Assembly: GCF_001752365.1 (NCBI RefSeq)
Contig: NZ_MEIY01000001.1
Coordinates: forward strand, 2,100,473 to 2,164,472
Length of the DNA stretch: 64,000 nt
Origin: Marinobacter sp. X15-166B
GTDB taxonomy: Bacteria; Pseudomonadota; Gammaproteobacteria; Pseudomonadales; Oleiphilaceae
Reading direction: 5' to 3'
The position numbers and the translations under genes are program-made. Below, one piece after another: positions 53,537 to 63,879 of the stretch. Under the pieces are notes generated by a model. The model saw only the letters and a program-made list of their open reading frames with translations. It searched no databases and was not told where the DNA came from. Position 1 is the first letter of the stretch; every line of letters starts with the position of its first letter.

Positions 53537-53974
53537 ATGCGTCACTACGAAATCGTATTTATGGTACACCCGGATCAGAGCGAGCAGGTGCCCGCGATGA
53601 TCGAGCGTTATACCGGAGTCATCACTGAAGATGGCGGTCAGGTACACCGCTTGGAAGATTGGGGCCGTCGTCATCTGGCATACCCGATCAACAAGATTCA
53701 CAAGGCTCACTACGTGCTGATGAACGTTGAGTGTTCACAAGCCGCCATGGACGAGCTGACCCACAACTTCCGCTTTAACGATGCCATCATCCGCGACCTG
53801 ATTCTCCGTCGTGATGAAGCCGTTACCGATCTGTCTCCAATGAAAGCCGCGGAGTCCCGTGAGGACCGTCGTTCCGGCGGAGATGATCGTCCGCGTCGTT
53901 CAGCAGAATCTGACAGCCCCCGTCCTGCCGGGGAAGCCAGTCAGGCTGACGACAGTCAGGGCGAACAAGAGTAA
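53537..53974 (+). CDS. rpsF: 30S ribosomal protein S6
   Basis: A 145-residue ribosomal protein that binds with S18 in the platform of the small subunit. [25 protein letters not shown] and [22 protein letters not shown] are the family core. The tail after residue 105 is unusually long and charged ([18 protein letters not shown]...), ending in a run of acidic residues like the glutamylated tail of E. coli S6. GGGAG stands before the ATG. First gene of the rpsF-rpsR-DUF2232-rplI-dnaB-alr group. Confidence 0.97.
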   Translation: MRHYEIVFMVHPDQSEQVPAMIERYTGVITEDGGQVHRLEDWGRRHLAYPINKIHKAHYVLMNVECSQAAMDELTHNFRFNDAIIRDLILRRDEAVTDLSPMKAAESREDRRSGGDDRPRRSAESDSPRPAGEASQADDSQGEQE

Positions 53975-54003
53975 AACCATTACCGGAAGTGAGGAGTTAG
54001 TTT

Positions 54004-54234
54004 ATGGCTCGTTTTTTCAGACGTCGTAAGTTCTGCCGGTTCACGGCAGAAGGTGTGAAAGAGATCGATTACAAAGATCTGGACACCCTGAAAGGTTATG
54101 TAACCGAAACAGGTAAAATCGTGCCTAGCCGCATTACCGGCACCAAAGCACGTTATCAGCGTCAGTTGGCAACCGCGATCAAACGCGCGCGTTTCCTGGC
54201 ACTGCTGCCGTACTCGGACAGCCACGATAACTGA
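54004..54234 (+). CDS. rpsR: 30S ribosomal protein S18
   Basis: A 76-residue ribosomal protein, standard length. [20 protein letters not shown] and [29 protein letters not shown] are the family signature. GTGAGGAG lies before the ATG. Confidence 0.98.
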   Translation: MARFFRRRKFCRFTAEGVKEIDYKDLDTLKGYVTETGKIVPSRITGTKARYQRQLATAIKRARFLALLPYSDSHDN

Positions 54235-54265
54235 GTAACAGAATAAAACGATAGGATTTGGGACC

Positions 54266-55132
54266 ATGCGTGCACTTGCCCGGTTTGTAATGCGCGGTCC
54301 CCTGCAGGCAGGCGGGGTCGCGGCGGCTTCGATAGCGCTACCGCTGCTGTTCTGGATTGGCGCCGCAGTGACCGGTCTGGTGATCCTCCGCTTGGGGATC
54401 AGGCAAGGGCTGAATATCGGCCTGTGGGCACTGCTGCCGGCCATCGGCTGGGCGTGGGTCGGGCAAGACCCCACCGCGCTGGCGGTGCTGCTGATGACCA
54501 TGGTGATGGCGGCGGTGCTCAGAACAACATCCTCCTGGGAGAAAACTCTCGTCAGCGGGAGTGTTCTGGCCATAGTGGCGGGATTCATGCTGCCTGCGTT
54601 GTACCCCGGATTGCTGGATCAACTGGTGAATGCAGGGGTGCAGTTTTACGAACAATACAACGCCGACCTGGCCCGCAGTATGGGCAGCTCGCTGGAGGTA
54701 GTGATCCGGCAAACCATGGAGGCCACCATGGCTGGCTCCTTCCTGGTGACGGGAATGGCGATGACCATGCTGGCCCGGTCCTGGCAGGCCGGGATCGATA
54801 ACCCCGGCGGATTCCGGAGAGAGTTTCATGCGCTCCGGTTGTCCGTGCCGATTGCCACCTTGTGTGTGGCGACCACGTTGGTGGGACCCTATCTGGGGTT
54901 GAGCCCGGTGTTGTTGGTCTGGGCCGGAGGGCTGCCTTTGCTGGTAGCGGCTGTTGCTCTGGTGCATGGTGTGATTGGTCGTAAAAACATGGGCGTGCAA
55001 TGGCTGGTGTTGTTTTACATCGCATTGCTGCTGCTGGGCCCAAGTCTTATGTTTCTGTTGTTGGTTCTGGCGTATGTGGATAGCTGGCTTAACATTCGTG
55101 GGCGTATGAAGCCTGGGGATTCAGCTGAATAA
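54266..55132 (+). CDS. DUF2232/YybS-like polytopic membrane protein
   Basis: A 288-residue inner-membrane protein with seven to eight hydrophobic segments. Proteins of this kind regularly lie between rpsR and rplI in gammaproteobacteria. [20 protein letters not shown] opens the protein and [20 protein letters not shown] closes it. No catalytic motif is visible; the function is unknown. Confidence 0.85.
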   Translation: MRALARFVMRGPLQAGGVAAASIALPLLFWIGAAVTGLVILRLGIRQGLNIGLWALLPAIGWAWVGQDPTALAVLLMTMVMAAVLRTTSSWEKTLVSGSVLAIVAGFMLPALYPGLLDQLVNAGVQFYEQYNADLARSMGSSLEVVIRQTMEATMAGSFLVTGMAMTMLARSWQAGIDNPGGFRREFHALRLSVPIATLCVATTLVGPYLGLSPVLLVWAGGLPLLVAAVALVHGVIGRKNMGVQWLVLFYIALLLLGPSLMFLLLVLAYVDSWLNIRGRMKPGDSAE

Positions 55133-55152
55133 AGCACGAAGAGGTTAACGAG

Positions 55153-55599
55153 ATGGAAGTTATTCTGCTCGAAAAAGTTGTGAACCTTGGCTCTCTGGGC
55201 GACAAGGTCAATGTAAAGTCCGGTTACGGCCGGAACTACCTGCTGCCCTACGGCAAAGCTGTTGCAGCAACCAAAGAAAACCTGCAGGCGTTTGAAGAGC
55301 GTCGCGCGGAGTTGGAAAAAGCGGCCGCCGACAAGCTGGCTTCCGCCCAGGCACGTGCCGAAGCTCTGGAAGGTGCATCGTTCACGATCACGTCCAAAGC
55401 CGGTGAAGAAGGCCGCCTGTTCGGCTCGATCGGTGTGCGTGACATTGCTGAGGCGGTGACCGCTGCCGGTACCGAGCTGGAACGGCACGAAGTTCGTCTC
55501 CCCGAAGGCCCGCTGCGTTCGGTTGGCGAGTACGAGATTGAGCTTCAGCTGCACTCTGACGTGACGGTCAACGTGACACTGACGATCGTCGCCGAGTAA
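55153..55599 (+). CDS. rplI: 50S ribosomal protein L9
   Basis: A 148-residue two-domain ribosomal protein joined by a long helix. [37 protein letters not shown] is the 23S-binding N-domain. The C-domain starts near residue 77 with [20 protein letters not shown] and includes [37 protein letters not shown] precedes the ATG. Confidence 0.98.
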   Translation: MEVILLEKVVNLGSLGDKVNVKSGYGRNYLLPYGKAVAATKENLQAFEERRAELEKAAADKLASAQARAEALEGASFTITSKAGEEGRLFGSIGVRDIAEAVTAAGTELERHEVRLPEGPLRSVGEYEIELQLHSDVTVNVTLTIVAE

Positions 55600-55645
55600 G
55601 CAGTGGCAGCGCCGGTGTTAGCCCGGCAATGCTCTGGCAGTAAAG

Positions 55646-55679
55646 CGAGCCCGGACCGCGAAAGCGGCTTCCGGGCTCG
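55646..55679 (+). terminator. Long GC hairpin between rplI and dnaB
   Basis: CGAGCCCGG (55646-55654) pairs with CCGGGCTCG (55671-55679), with an inner CCGC-GAAA-GCGG stem. A short T-rich tract (TTGCTTT) follows. It probably separates the ribosomal genes from dnaB, or reduces read-through. Confidence 0.6.
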
Positions 55680-55742
55680 TTGCTTTCTGATATGCTTGAA
55701 TACTTCTGAACACCATCGTACGACCTGAACGAAGACGCTTGC

Positions 55743-57140
55743 ATGGCCAATTTTAATCTCAAACCCACATCGACCGATCTCGAAACCAGCCGGGTAAAAA
55801 TTCCGCCCCATTCACTGGAAGCCGAGCAGGCTGTTCTGGGTGGGCTGATGCTGGACAACCGTCGTTTCGACGAAGTGTCGGAGGTGATTTCCGCCGACGA
55901 CTTTTACCGCCAGGATCACCAGTTGATATTCGGGGCGGCGGAGCGTCTGGCCAGTGAGAGTGAGCCCCTGGATGTGGTCACCCTGGCCGAATACCTGGAG
56001 CGGGCCGGGGACATCGAAGACGCCGGAGGGCTGAGCTATCTGGCGGAGCTGGCCGAGAAAACCCCCGGCGCAGCCAACATTGGTGCCTACGCTGCGATTG
56101 TTCGAGAGCGGTCGGTGCTGCGACAGCTGATCAGCGTGTCCGGCGGTATTGCGGAAGCCGCATTCAATCCCCAGGGCCGCAGCAGCGATGAGATTCTCGA
56201 CGAGGCCGAGCGCAACGTGTTCAACATCGCCGAGTCGCGCACCCAGCAGGGCAGTGGGCCACAAGCAATCAACCCGATTCTGACCCAGGCGCTGAGCCGG
56301 ATCGAAGAGCTGTTTGAATCGGGCGATGCCATCACCGGGTTGACCACCGGCTTCAATGATCTGGATGAGCGCACTTCGGGTATGCAGCCTGCGGATTTAA
56401 TCATCCTCGCCGGGCGCCCCTCCATGGGTAAGACCACGCTGGCGATGAACATTGTCGAGAACGCCCTGCTGAGCTCCGGCGAACCAATACTGGTGTTCAG
56501 TATGGAGATGCCCGCAGACTCGATCGTCATGCGGATGCTGTCGTCGCTGGGGCGCATCGACCAGACGCGCATGCGCAGTGGCCGTCTCGAAGAAGACGAT
56601 TGGCCGCGGTTAACCTCGGCGGTGTCTCTGTTGAAGGACAAACCGCTGTATATTGATGACAGCGCGGGGCTGAGTCCCACGGAAATGCGGTCCCGGGCGC
56701 GGCGGGTAGCCCGTGAGAACGGCGGTAAACTGAGTCTGATCATGGTGGACTACCTGCAGCTGATGCGGGTCCCGGGTATGAACGAGGGGCGGACCGCTGA
56801 GATCTCTGAGATTTCCAGGTCGCTCAAAGGCCTGGCGAAAGAGCTCAACTGCCCGGTGGTTGCCCTGTCCCAGCTGAACCGCAGTCTGGAGCAGCGCCCC
56901 AACAAGCGCCCGGTCAACTCGGATTTGCGGGAATCCGGGGCGATTGAGCAGGATGCGGACGTGATCATGTTTGTATACCGCGACGAGGTGTACAACGAAG
57001 ACACGCCGGACAAGGGCATCGCGGAAATCATCATCGGCAAACAGCGTAACGGTCCCATCGGCACCGTGCGCCTGGCGTTTGTCGGCAAGTTCACCAAGTT
57101 CGAGGATCTGGCCCACGGGGACTATGAGGACGAGTACTGA
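55743..57140 (+). CDS. dnaB: Replicative DNA helicase DnaB
   Basis: A 465-residue hexameric 5'-3' helicase of the replication fork. The N-terminal domain starts at PPHSLEAEQAVLGGLMLDN. The RecA-like domain has Walker A GRPSMGKT near residue 222, Walker B IMVDYLQLM near residue 334, and SQLNRSLEQRPNKRPVNSDLRESGAIEQDAD. No intein is present. Its stop overlaps the alr start. Confidence 0.98.
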   Translation: MANFNLKPTSTDLETSRVKIPPHSLEAEQAVLGGLMLDNRRFDEVSEVISADDFYRQDHQLIFGAAERLASESEPLDVVTLAEYLERAGDIEDAGGLSYLAELAEKTPGAANIGAYAAIVRERSVLRQLISVSGGIAEAAFNPQGRSSDEILDEAERNVFNIAESRTQQGSGPQAINPILTQALSRIEELFESGDAITGLTTGFNDLDERTSGMQPADLIILAGRPSMGKTTLAMNIVENALLSSGEPILVFSMEMPADSIVMRMLSSLGRIDQTRMRSGRLEEDDWPRLTSAVSLLKDKPLYIDDSAGLSPTEMRSRARRVARENGGKLSLIMVDYLQLMRVPGMNEGRTAEISEISRSLKGLAKELNCPVVALSQLNRSLEQRPNKRPVNSDLRESGAIEQDADVIMFVYRDEVYNEDTPDKGIAEIIIGKQRNGPIGTVRLAFVGKFTKFEDLAHGDYEDEY

Positions 57141-58237
57141 TGCCACGGCCCACTTTTGCCAGAGTGGATCTGGGCGCGATTGTCCACAACTACCGGATAG
57201 CCGCCGCGCAGGCGGGTAGCGCCCGTGCCATGGCGGTGGTCAAGGCCAACGGTTACGGGCACGGCATCGGGGCGGTGGCGGCGGCCCTGGAAGCGGACGT
57301 CGGCTGTTTTGCAGTGGCGTGTCTGGAAGAGGCGCTGGCGATCCGCGCCGCTGGCTCGGTCCACCCCGTGGTGTTGCTGCAGGGCGTGCATGAAGCCGCT
57401 GATATGGCGCTGTGCGGTCGCCAAGGCTTCGAACCGGTGTTGCACAGCGGGTATCAGGCCGACTGGCTGCTTGCTGAACAGACCCGGCCGCAGGTATGGA
57501 TCAAAGTGAACACCGGAATGAACCGCTTGGGGTTTCGCCCGGAGGAGTTGCCGGCGCTGGTGCAGCGCTTGCAGACAGGCGGGGTGTCGGTGCGCGGGTT
57601 CATGAGCCATTTTGCCAGTGCGGATCAAGCCGGCAGCAACAAAACCGAGGCGCAGACCCGTTGCTTCGTCGAGGCCGTGCGGCCCTGGCCGGACAAGTTG
57701 CGCAGTGTGGCCAACTCTGCGGCGCATTTCCGCGCCGGCCAGCCCTTGTTCGACTGGACGCGGCCGGGCATCATGCTGTACGGGGCATCGCCGTTTGTTG
57801 ACCGGAGTGCGCAGTCACTGGGGTTGAAACCCGCCATGAGTTTTGAATCCCGCTTGATCGCAGTGCGCACGTTAAAACCGGGTGAGCCGGTGGGTTACGG
57901 GGAAACCTGGCGCGCACCCGGTCAGGTGACCATGGGGATCGTTGCCGCAGGGTATGGTGATGGCTACCCGCGTCACGCCGGTACCGGCACCCCTGCCAGT
58001 GTGAACGGGCATCGAGTGACCCTGATTGGTCGGGTGTCGATGGACATGCTGGCGGTCGATCTGACCGGCGTGCCGCAACCGGCCCCCGGTGACACAGTCG
58101 AACTCTGGGGCAAGCAGGTCAGTGTGGACGAGGTCGCCAAACACGCCGGCACCATCGGGTACGAGCTGCTCACCGGGCTGACCAGGCGGGTTCCCAGGGT
58201 GTATAGCACCGCCGAACATCCGGCCGGCACCGATTGA
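57140..58237 (+). CDS. alr: Alanine racemase
   Basis: A 365-residue PLP enzyme that makes D-alanine for peptidoglycan. The PLP lysine is K35 in AVVKANGYGHG. GSVHPVVLLQG, WIKVNTGMNRLGF and the catalytic tyrosine segment VGYGETW follow, and MDMLAVDL near residue 300 completes the C-terminal barrel. It shares its first base with the last base of dnaB. Confidence 0.97.
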   Translation: MPRPTFARVDLGAIVHNYRIAAAQAGSARAMAVVKANGYGHGIGAVAAALEADVGCFAVACLEEALAIRAAGSVHPVVLLQGVHEAADMALCGRQGFEPVLHSGYQADWLLAEQTRPQVWIKVNTGMNRLGFRPEELPALVQRLQTGGVSVRGFMSHFASADQAGSNKTEAQTRCFVEAVRPWPDKLRSVANSAAHFRAGQPLFDWTRPGIMLYGASPFVDRSAQSLGLKPAMSFESRLIAVRTLKPGEPVGYGETWRAPGQVTMGIVAAGYGDGYPRHAGTGTPASVNGHRVTLIGRVSMDMLAVDLTGVPQPAPGDTVELWGKQVSVDEVAKHAGTIGYELLTGLTRRVPRVYSTAEHPAGTD

Positions 58238-58277
58238 ATTTCACTTCAATATAATCACATGGAGCAACCGATAGCTT

Positions 58278-59132
58278 GTGAACGTTCTTGTCGCCCATGA
58301 TTATGGTCCCTTAGGTCGGGTTCTGCTGGAACAACTCAGGAAAGCCTCCGTTCAGGTCCGGTCGTTATTGATCAGTGAACCGGCCCAGGCCGATTTTTCG
58401 GCGCTGGCCGACTGGGTTCCGGAAGATACCGATCTGATCGTGAATGCCCTCTGGCTGACGGACCCGGAGGAGGCGGAGGCCGACCCGGAAGGCATTCGCC
58501 ACGCCGCCTTTACCCTGCCGGTGGCGTTTGCCGAGCACGCCCGGGAACGGGGCATGGCGTTGCTGCAATTGTCCTCCAGTTATGTGTTTGACGGCCGTAA
58601 ACAGAGCGCTTATCTCGCCTCGAACCCGGGGCAGCCCTTCGGTCAGCTTGGCAATTGGCAGTGGGAGTGTGAGCAGGCGGTGCGTGCTCTGGTGCCGCGC
58701 CATATCTTGCTGCGCACCGGCTGGGGCCTGGGTCGTTTTCTCCGCAAGTTGCAGCTGAGCGCCGGGAGCAATACCGTGGTTGAGCTGTCGAGCCGTAACC
58801 TGGGGCAGCCTGTGGCCCACCGGGATCTGGCCCGGGTCATTGTGGCGATTGTGCAGCAGCTTGGGTGTGGTGCCGAGGTGTGGGGGACCTATCAGTATGC
58901 CGGGGCCGAGGAGATTTCCCAGTACGAGCTGGGTTTGGCCATTCTGGCGATGCCGGAAATGCCCAAAACGGTGCGGGTGGTTGATGAGGCGCCGGCCTGG
59001 GCCAGCCTGGAGTTGCAGAACGCCACGCTGGGGTGCACCAAAATACGCAATACCTTTGGCGTCAAGCAGATGCCGTGGCGAACCGCGCTGGCGGATGAAC
59101 TCGCCCTGATCACGGCGAAACATCCGCGTTAG
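58278..59132 (+). CDS. RmlD/SDR-like NAD(P)-dependent reductase
   Basis: A 284-residue protein starting with GTG. It resembles the RmlD substrate-binding family (dTDP-4-dehydrorhamnose reductase-like) of extended SDR enzymes: an N-terminal NVLVAHDYGPLGRVLLEQLR Rossmann region with an altered glycine motif, LLQLSSSYVFDGRKQSAYL near residue 96, WQWECEQAVRAL near residue 128, and HILLRTGWGLG. The usual YGxxKxxxE catalytic motif is changed to a W-x-W-E-x-E form, so the activity is uncertain. It is a single gene after alr. Confidence 0.75.
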   Translation: MNVLVAHDYGPLGRVLLEQLRKASVQVRSLLISEPAQADFSALADWVPEDTDLIVNALWLTDPEEAEADPEGIRHAAFTLPVAFAEHARERGMALLQLSSSYVFDGRKQSAYLASNPGQPFGQLGNWQWECEQAVRALVPRHILLRTGWGLGRFLRKLQLSAGSNTVVELSSRNLGQPVAHRDLARVIVAIVQQLGCGAEVWGTYQYAGAEEISQYELGLAILAMPEMPKTVRVVDEAPAWASLELQNATLGCTKIRNTFGVKQMPWRTALADELALITAKHPR

Positions 59133-59143
59133 CGGGAGTAGGG

Positions 59144-59167
59144 CGCCCGTCCGGTCGCAGACGGGCG
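59144..59167. terminator. Hairpin between convergent genes
   Basis: CGCCCGTC (59144-59151) and GACGGGCG (59160-59167) with an 8-base loop, placed between the convergent reductase and fabB genes. There is no T-run on either side, so it is at most a weak terminator. Confidence 0.4.
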
Positions 59168-59173
59168 GCGTGC

Positions 59174-60385
59174 TTATTCCAGCCGTTCAAAAACCAGCGA
59201 CGCGTTGGTGCCACCAAAGCCGAAGCTGTTGGACATTACCGTGTTGAGCTGCTGTGACCGGCTTGCCGGACCCACGATAGGCATGTCGGCAATTTCTTCA
59301 TCGACATTGTCGAGATTGATCGTGCCGGCGATAAAGTCATGCTGCAGCATCAGCAACGAATAGATGGCCTCGTGGACCCCGGCGGCACCGAGAGAGTGCC
59401 CGGACAGGGCTTTTGTCGAGGAAATCGCCGGGATGGCATCACCAAAGGCCTTGCGGACGGCCTTCATTTCGGTGACATCGCCGACGGGGGTGCTGGTACC
59501 GTGGGCGTTGATATAGTCGACCGGCCCCCGGGTGGTCGCCAGGGCCTGCTGCATGCAGCGCAGCGCGCCCTCGCCGGACGGGGCCACCATGTCGTAGCCG
59601 TCCGAGGTGGCACCGTAGCCGGTGATCTCGGCAATGATCGGCGCGCCGCGCTTGCGGGCGTGCTCCAGTTCTTCCAGAACCAGCATGCCGCCGCCACCGG
59701 CAATAACAAAACCATCCCGAGTGCTGTTGAACGGTCGTGACGCGGTTGCCGGAGCGTCGTTGTATTTGGTCGACAACGCACCCATGGCGTCAAACAACAT
59801 GGTCAGGCTCCAGTCTTCCTCTTCGCCGCCGCCGGCAAACACTATGTCCTGCTTGCCCGACTGGATTTGTTCCATGGCGTGACCGATGCAGTGAGCGCTG
59901 GTAGCGCAGGCGGACGACATGGAGTAGTTTACGCCGCGAATTTTAAACGCCGTGGCCAGACAGGCGGACACCGTGCTGGTCATGATACGGGGCACCATGT
60001 ACGGGCCAATACGCTTGACGCCTCGCTCGCGCATCAGATCCATGGCTTCGGCCTGGCTGGCGCTCGAGGCACCGCCGGAGCCGGCAATCAGTCCGGTGCG
60101 GTCACTGGACACCAGTTCGTCCGTCAGTTGCGCCGACTCCACCGCCTGCTGCATCGCCAGATAGCTGTACATGGCTGACTGACCCATGAACCGGCGCACC
60201 TTGCGTTCAATTACGCTGGTGTCTACATCTACAGAACCGGCCACCTGGCTGCGGAAGCCTTTGTCCTTGTAAATCTCGTTAAAACGAATGCCGGACTTGC
60301 CCTCTTTCAAACTGGCGGTGACGGCTTCGACGGAGTTGCCCAGGCAGGAGATAACCCCCATTCCGGTGACCACGACCCGTTTCAT
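59174..60385 (-). CDS. fabB: 3-oxoacyl-[acyl-carrier-protein] synthase I
   Basis: A 403-residue condensing enzyme of fatty-acid synthesis needed for unsaturated fatty acids. The ATG at 60385 is preceded by AAGGAGATAA. The active cysteine is C160 in [20 protein letters not shown]; the two histidines stand in [11 protein letters not shown] and [37 protein letters not shown] is the FabB-type start. fabA does not precede it here, unlike the usual fabAB pair. Confidence 0.95.
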   Translation of the reverse strand: MKRVVVTGMGVISCLGNSVEAVTASLKEGKSGIRFNEIYKDKGFRSQVAGSVDVDTSVIERKVRRFMGQSAMYSYLAMQQAVESAQLTDELVSSDRTGLIAGSGGASSASQAEAMDLMRERGVKRIGPYMVPRIMTSTVSACLATAFKIRGVNYSMSSACATSAHCIGHAMEQIQSGKQDIVFAGGGEEEDWSLTMLFDAMGALSTKYNDAPATASRPFNSTRDGFVIAGGGGMLVLEELEHARKRGAPIIAEITGYGATSDGYDMVAPSGEGALRCMQQALATTRGPVDYINAHGTSTPVGDVTEMKAVRKAFGDAIPAISSTKALSGHSLGAAGVHEAIYSLLMLQHDFIAGTINLDNVDEEIADMPIVGPASRSQQLNTVMSNSFGFGGTNASLVFERLE

Positions 60386-60536
60386 ATTTATCTCCTTGAT
60401 GCCTGCCCCGCACCCGGGTGGACACAGGCGGGCAGCTGACTTAATGACAGATTCCAGTGTACGACGTTTTGCGCCGCAGTGACATTTGACCTTTGTACGG
60501 GGTTGGGGCATAAGGGACGATAAAAGGAGAAAATCC

Positions 60537-61037
60537 GTGCGTTCGTTGTCGCGTTTTCTGGCGGATTACGGCAGCAGTCACCAACATCCGCTCAATCAGT
60601 GGATACACATCCTGTGTGTGCCCGCCATCTTTGTGTCCACCCTGGGGTTGCTGTGGCTCCTTCCGGTTGGCGCCTGGCTGGGATTCAGCGGTGCCTGGGC
60701 CTACTGGGCGAATGGGGCGACCCTCGCAGGGGCGCTTGCCGGGCTGGTGTACCTCAAACTGTCCCCGGGGGTGCTGGTGCTTATGATGGGGTGGTTCGCG
60801 GTATCGGTGGGGGCCATCGTTGCGGTGCAGAAGGCCGGCGGTTCCTTGCTGTGGATCAGTATCGCGATCTGGCTGGTCGCCTGGGCATTGCAGGTATACG
60901 GCCATAAAGTGGAAGGCAAGAAACCCTCCTTTGTTGAAGATCTGGTGTTCTTGCTGATCGGCCCCATCTTTGTCAGTCTCGAGCTGGCCCGCAAGCTGGG
61001 GCTCCCGGCAGGCCGGAATCCCCGCATCAGCGATTAG
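60537..61037 (+). CDS. DUF962 (Mpo1/YGL010w-like) membrane protein
   Basis: A 166-residue protein starting with GTG after [38 protein letters not shown] has the conserved histidines of the DUF962/Mpo1 family, and [28 protein letters not shown] is its second signature. Four membrane segments are visible. The yeast member Mpo1 is an iron(II) dioxygenase that acts on 2-hydroxy fatty acids; the conserved histidines allow a similar reaction, but this is not shown for bacteria of this kind. Divergent from fabB. Confidence 0.88.
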   Translation: MRSLSRFLADYGSSHQHPLNQWIHILCVPAIFVSTLGLLWLLPVGAWLGFSGAWAYWANGATLAGALAGLVYLKLSPGVLVLMMGWFAVSVGAIVAVQKAGGSLLWISIAIWLVAWALQVYGHKVEGKKPSFVEDLVFLLIGPIFVSLELARKLGLPAGRNPRISD

Positions 61038-61058
61038 CGGTCACTGGCGCCGGGGCGC

Positions 61059-61967
61059 CTAGCGGTCCTGTTTCCGGTCGGCTTTTTTGGCCGCCTCCCG
61101 CTCCTGCTGAGCGGCATGTTCGCTGGCTTCCTGCGCGACCATCTCCGGAGTTTCCAGGGAGATCGCCCCCAGTTGTCCCGAACGCAACTCATTCAGCAAA
61201 ACCTCCGCTACCTTGTGCAAATCCGGTACGCCACCCCGGGCGAAGAAGCGGCGGCGGGCCGCGATGGCATCCATCAGTGCCAGGCCATCCTTGGGCCGGT
61301 CGGTCAGCCCATAGCGCTCACACACCTGTGCCGGATAGGCCGCCAGCAGGTAGTCGGCGGCGAACAAGGCGACATCCTCGTATTCGATGACCGCGCTCCG
61401 TATGGCACCGCTGACTGCCAACCGGTAACCGCAGGCTTCCGGTGCCAGCTTGGGCCACAGAAACCCCGGCGTATCGTAAAGCAGCACGTTGTGGGGCAGT
61501 TTGATCACCTGCTGGCTGCGGGTGACCGCGGGTTCGTTGCCGGTCTTGGCGATAACCCGTCCCGCCAGGGTGTTGATCAGCGTTGACTTGCCCACGTTGG
61601 GGATTCCCAGAATCATGACCCGCAGCGCCCGCAAGCCCCGGTCGTGTTCGGCACACATCTCGGTGGCCAGCCGCAGAATGTCCAGCGCTTCACTGCGCTG
61701 GTTGTGGGTCAGGGTGACTGGCCGCACCCCCCGTTCCTGCTCAAAATAGTGCACCCAGCGGGCCGTCGTCTCGGGGTCGGCCAGATCCCGTTTGTTGAGC
61801 ACTTTGATCACCGGTGTGTCCCCCCGGAGGGACGGCACCAGCGGATTTTCACTGCTGAACGGCAGACGGGCGTCGACCACCTCAATGATGAGGTCCATCT
61901 GCGGCATTATTTTTTTGATCTCTTTGCGGGCCTTGTGCATGTGGCCGGGAAACCAGTTAATTGCCAT
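61059..61967 (-). CDS. ylqF: Ribosome biogenesis GTPase YlqF/RbgA
   Basis: A 302-residue circularly permuted GTPase of large-subunit assembly. INWFPGHMHKARKEIKKIMPQMDLIIEVVDARLPFSSENPLV opens the protein; G4 is LNKRDLAD near residue 57, G1 is GIPNVGKSTLIN near residue 120 and G3 is DTPGF near residue 160. The C-terminal tail is Ala/Glu/Lys-rich (AAQQEREAAKKADRKQ). It is convergent with the DUF962 gene. Confidence 0.95.
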   Translation of the reverse strand: MAINWFPGHMHKARKEIKKIMPQMDLIIEVVDARLPFSSENPLVPSLRGDTPVIKVLNKRDLADPETTARWVHYFEQERGVRPVTLTHNQRSEALDILRLATEMCAEHDRGLRALRVMILGIPNVGKSTLINTLAGRVIAKTGNEPAVTRSQQVIKLPHNVLLYDTPGFLWPKLAPEACGYRLAVSGAIRSAVIEYEDVALFAADYLLAAYPAQVCERYGLTDRPKDGLALMDAIAARRRFFARGGVPDLHKVAEVLLNELRSGQLGAISLETPEMVAQEASEHAAQQEREAAKKADRKQDR

Positions 61968-62183
61968 GCTTGAACCTCCGGTAATGCGTGGAAGGCGACA
62001 TTATGAAGGGGAATGACCAAACTTTCACATTTCATGCGCGCCGCGACTGGCGCGGGGGCGGGGCGGTCGTCCCGGGAAAATGGTTAAAACGTAATCATTA
62101 CGGGGTGCTGGCGTTTTCCGATTGGTTTAGGGTGATCACCGGCATCGAGAAACCCATCCGCCAATCCCAGCAGGAGAGCCGCT

Positions 62184-62615
62184 ATGAAGTTCGTCGCCAC
62201 AGTACTGGTCACCTTGATAACAATGGGAATGCTGACGCCAGCGTTGGCTGAGTCGCCCCGTCAGCAGGATCAGATCGACCGACTGGCTGAACTGGTCGGC
62301 CTGAATGATCACCAGCAACAGGATATTCGCGCCATCGTGACTGACATGCAGCACGAGATTCACCAGCTGCAGGACCAGGTGCGGCAACTGCAGCAAGACC
62401 TGCTCAGCCAGATCAAACCCCAATATAACGAACGTGCGATCCGGGCCGATGCGGAAAAACTGGGCGACCTGACCGGTGAGATCTCCGCCCTGTCCACGCT
62501 GATGCAGGCGAAAGTGGACAGTGTGTTCACCGCCGAACAGCGTGCAACCCTGGCTGAGCAGATGCAGGCAAGGCAGCGCAAAATGCAACAGCAGCGTGAA
62601 ATGATGTCGCAATAA
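62184..62615 (+). CDS. Spy/CpxP-like periplasmic protein
   Basis: A 143-residue protein with a signal peptide (residues 1-22, cleavage after ALA). The mature part is almost all helix and rich in Gln, with IKPQYNERAIRADAEKLGDLTGEISAL and FTAEQRATLAEQMQARQRKM, a pattern of the Spy/CpxP/LTXXQ family of envelope-stress chaperones and metal sensors. AGGAGAGC precedes the ATG. The typical LTxxQ repeats are degenerate. Confidence 0.82.
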   Translation: MKFVATVLVTLITMGMLTPALAESPRQQDQIDRLAELVGLNDHQQQDIRAIVTDMQHEIHQLQDQVRQLQQDLLSQIKPQYNERAIRADAEKLGDLTGEISALSTLMQAKVDSVFTAEQRATLAEQMQARQRKMQQQREMMSQ

Positions 62616-62649
62616 GCAGGCTCTGCGCCGACACCAGAGCCGGATAAAA

Positions 62650-62681
62650 CAATACCGCCCGGGGTCAGTCAGGCGGTATTG
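62650..62681 (-). terminator. Terminator of lipA
   Basis: CAATACCGCC (62650-62659) and GGCGGTATTG (62672-62681) form a perfect ten-pair stem with a 12-base loop. On the minus strand a TTTTAT run follows, so it ends lipA transcription; on the plus strand it may also act for the Spy-like gene. Confidence 0.8.
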
Positions 62682-62697
62682 CTAATTGGCGCTGTGC

Positions 62698-63735
62698 TCA
62701 GTCCAGTACCTTGACCGGGATCTGGACGGCGTTGCTGGTGGGCACTTCCGGCACGGACAGGCCGAGGTTGTTCTTCTCGAACACCCGGTCGGCGCGGTAG
62801 CTGGAGCGCACCATGGGGCCGGAGGGCACTTCCATAAAGCCTTTTGCCAGTCCCAGATCACGGTAGCGATTGAACTCTTCCGGGGTTACGTAGCGTTCTA
62901 CCGGCAGGTGGTTGGGGGTGGGGCGCAGGTACTGGCCGAGGGTCAGTATATCCACCCCGATACGGCGCAGGTCGTCCATGGTGGCCAGAATTTCTTCATC
63001 GGTTTCACCGAGTCCGAGCATCAGGCTGGTTTTGGTCAGCACCTCCGGGCGGTGGGCTTTGGCATGGGCCAGCACGCTCAGGGTTTTTTCGTAGCCAGCG
63101 CGGGGATCGCGCACGTAATGGGTGAGGCGCTCCACGGTTTCGATATTCTGGGCAAATACATCGAGGCCGGAATCCACCACTTTTTCAACGTCCGTCATCA
63201 CCGCGTCGAAATCCGGCGTCAGTGCTTCCACCGCCACCTCCGGAGTGCGCCGTTTAATGGCGGCGACACAGGCGGCGTAATGGGCGGCCCCGCCGTCGGG
63301 CAAGTCATCCCGATCGACCGAGGTCAGCACTATGTAGCGCAGGCCCATCAGCTCCACCGATTTGGCCGTGTTTTCGGGCTCGTCCCGATCCAGCCAGCCA
63401 TTGGGGTTGCCGGTATCCACGGCGCAGAATTTGCACGCGCGGGTGCACACCGAGCCCATGACCATGATGGTCGCGGTGCCGTTATTCCAGCACTCGCCGA
63501 TGTTGGGGCAGTGGGATTCCTGGCACACGGTGCTGAGCCGGTGCTGCTGCACATTCTCGCGCACGGCCTCAAACCGCTTGCCGCCGGGCATGCGCGCGCG
63601 CAGCCACTTGGGCTTGCGATCGACCGGGGTGTCCGCGTGACTGTTTTTTTTGATGCCATCCTTGATGGCTGAAAAACCGTGCTCGTTGCGGAACTTGGAA
63701 CCACTGGCAATGCGGGCTTTGGCGCCGTCACTCAT
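62698..63735 (-). CDS. lipA: Lipoyl synthase
   Basis: A 345-residue radical-SAM enzyme that inserts two sulfurs into octanoyl groups attached by LipB. The ATG at 63735 ([20 protein letters not shown]) is chosen by family length. The auxiliary cluster cysteines are C71, C76 and C82 ([12 protein letters not shown]); the radical-SAM triplet is C97-x3-C101-x2-C104 (CTRACKFC). The C-terminus includes [11 protein letters not shown] with the serine that ligates the auxiliary cluster. Separated from lipB by about 52 kb. Confidence 0.97.
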   Translation of the reverse strand: MSDGAKARIASGSKFRNEHGFSAIKDGIKKNSHADTPVDRKPKWLRARMPGGKRFEAVRENVQQHRLSTVCQESHCPNIGECWNNGTATIMVMGSVCTRACKFCAVDTGNPNGWLDRDEPENTAKSVELMGLRYIVLTSVDRDDLPDGGAAHYAACVAAIKRRTPEVAVEALTPDFDAVMTDVEKVVDSGLDVFAQNIETVERLTHYVRDPRAGYEKTLSVLAHAKAHRPEVLTKTSLMLGLGETDEEILATMDDLRRIGVDILTLGQYLRPTPNHLPVERYVTPEEFNRYRDLGLAKGFMEVPSGPMVRSSYRADRVFEKNNLGLSVPEVPTSNAVQIPVKVLD

Positions 63736-63879
63736 GACAACCGGACTCTTGTTGATGGCTGGGTATAGTACATCGGGCAAGGTTAAAGGGTAATGCTCTG
63801 AGGGCGTGGTGACAAGGGGAGTACGCACAAACACGGCCGCTGCGGGAAGTGCCCCCGGCAACGGCCGTATTCACAGCAC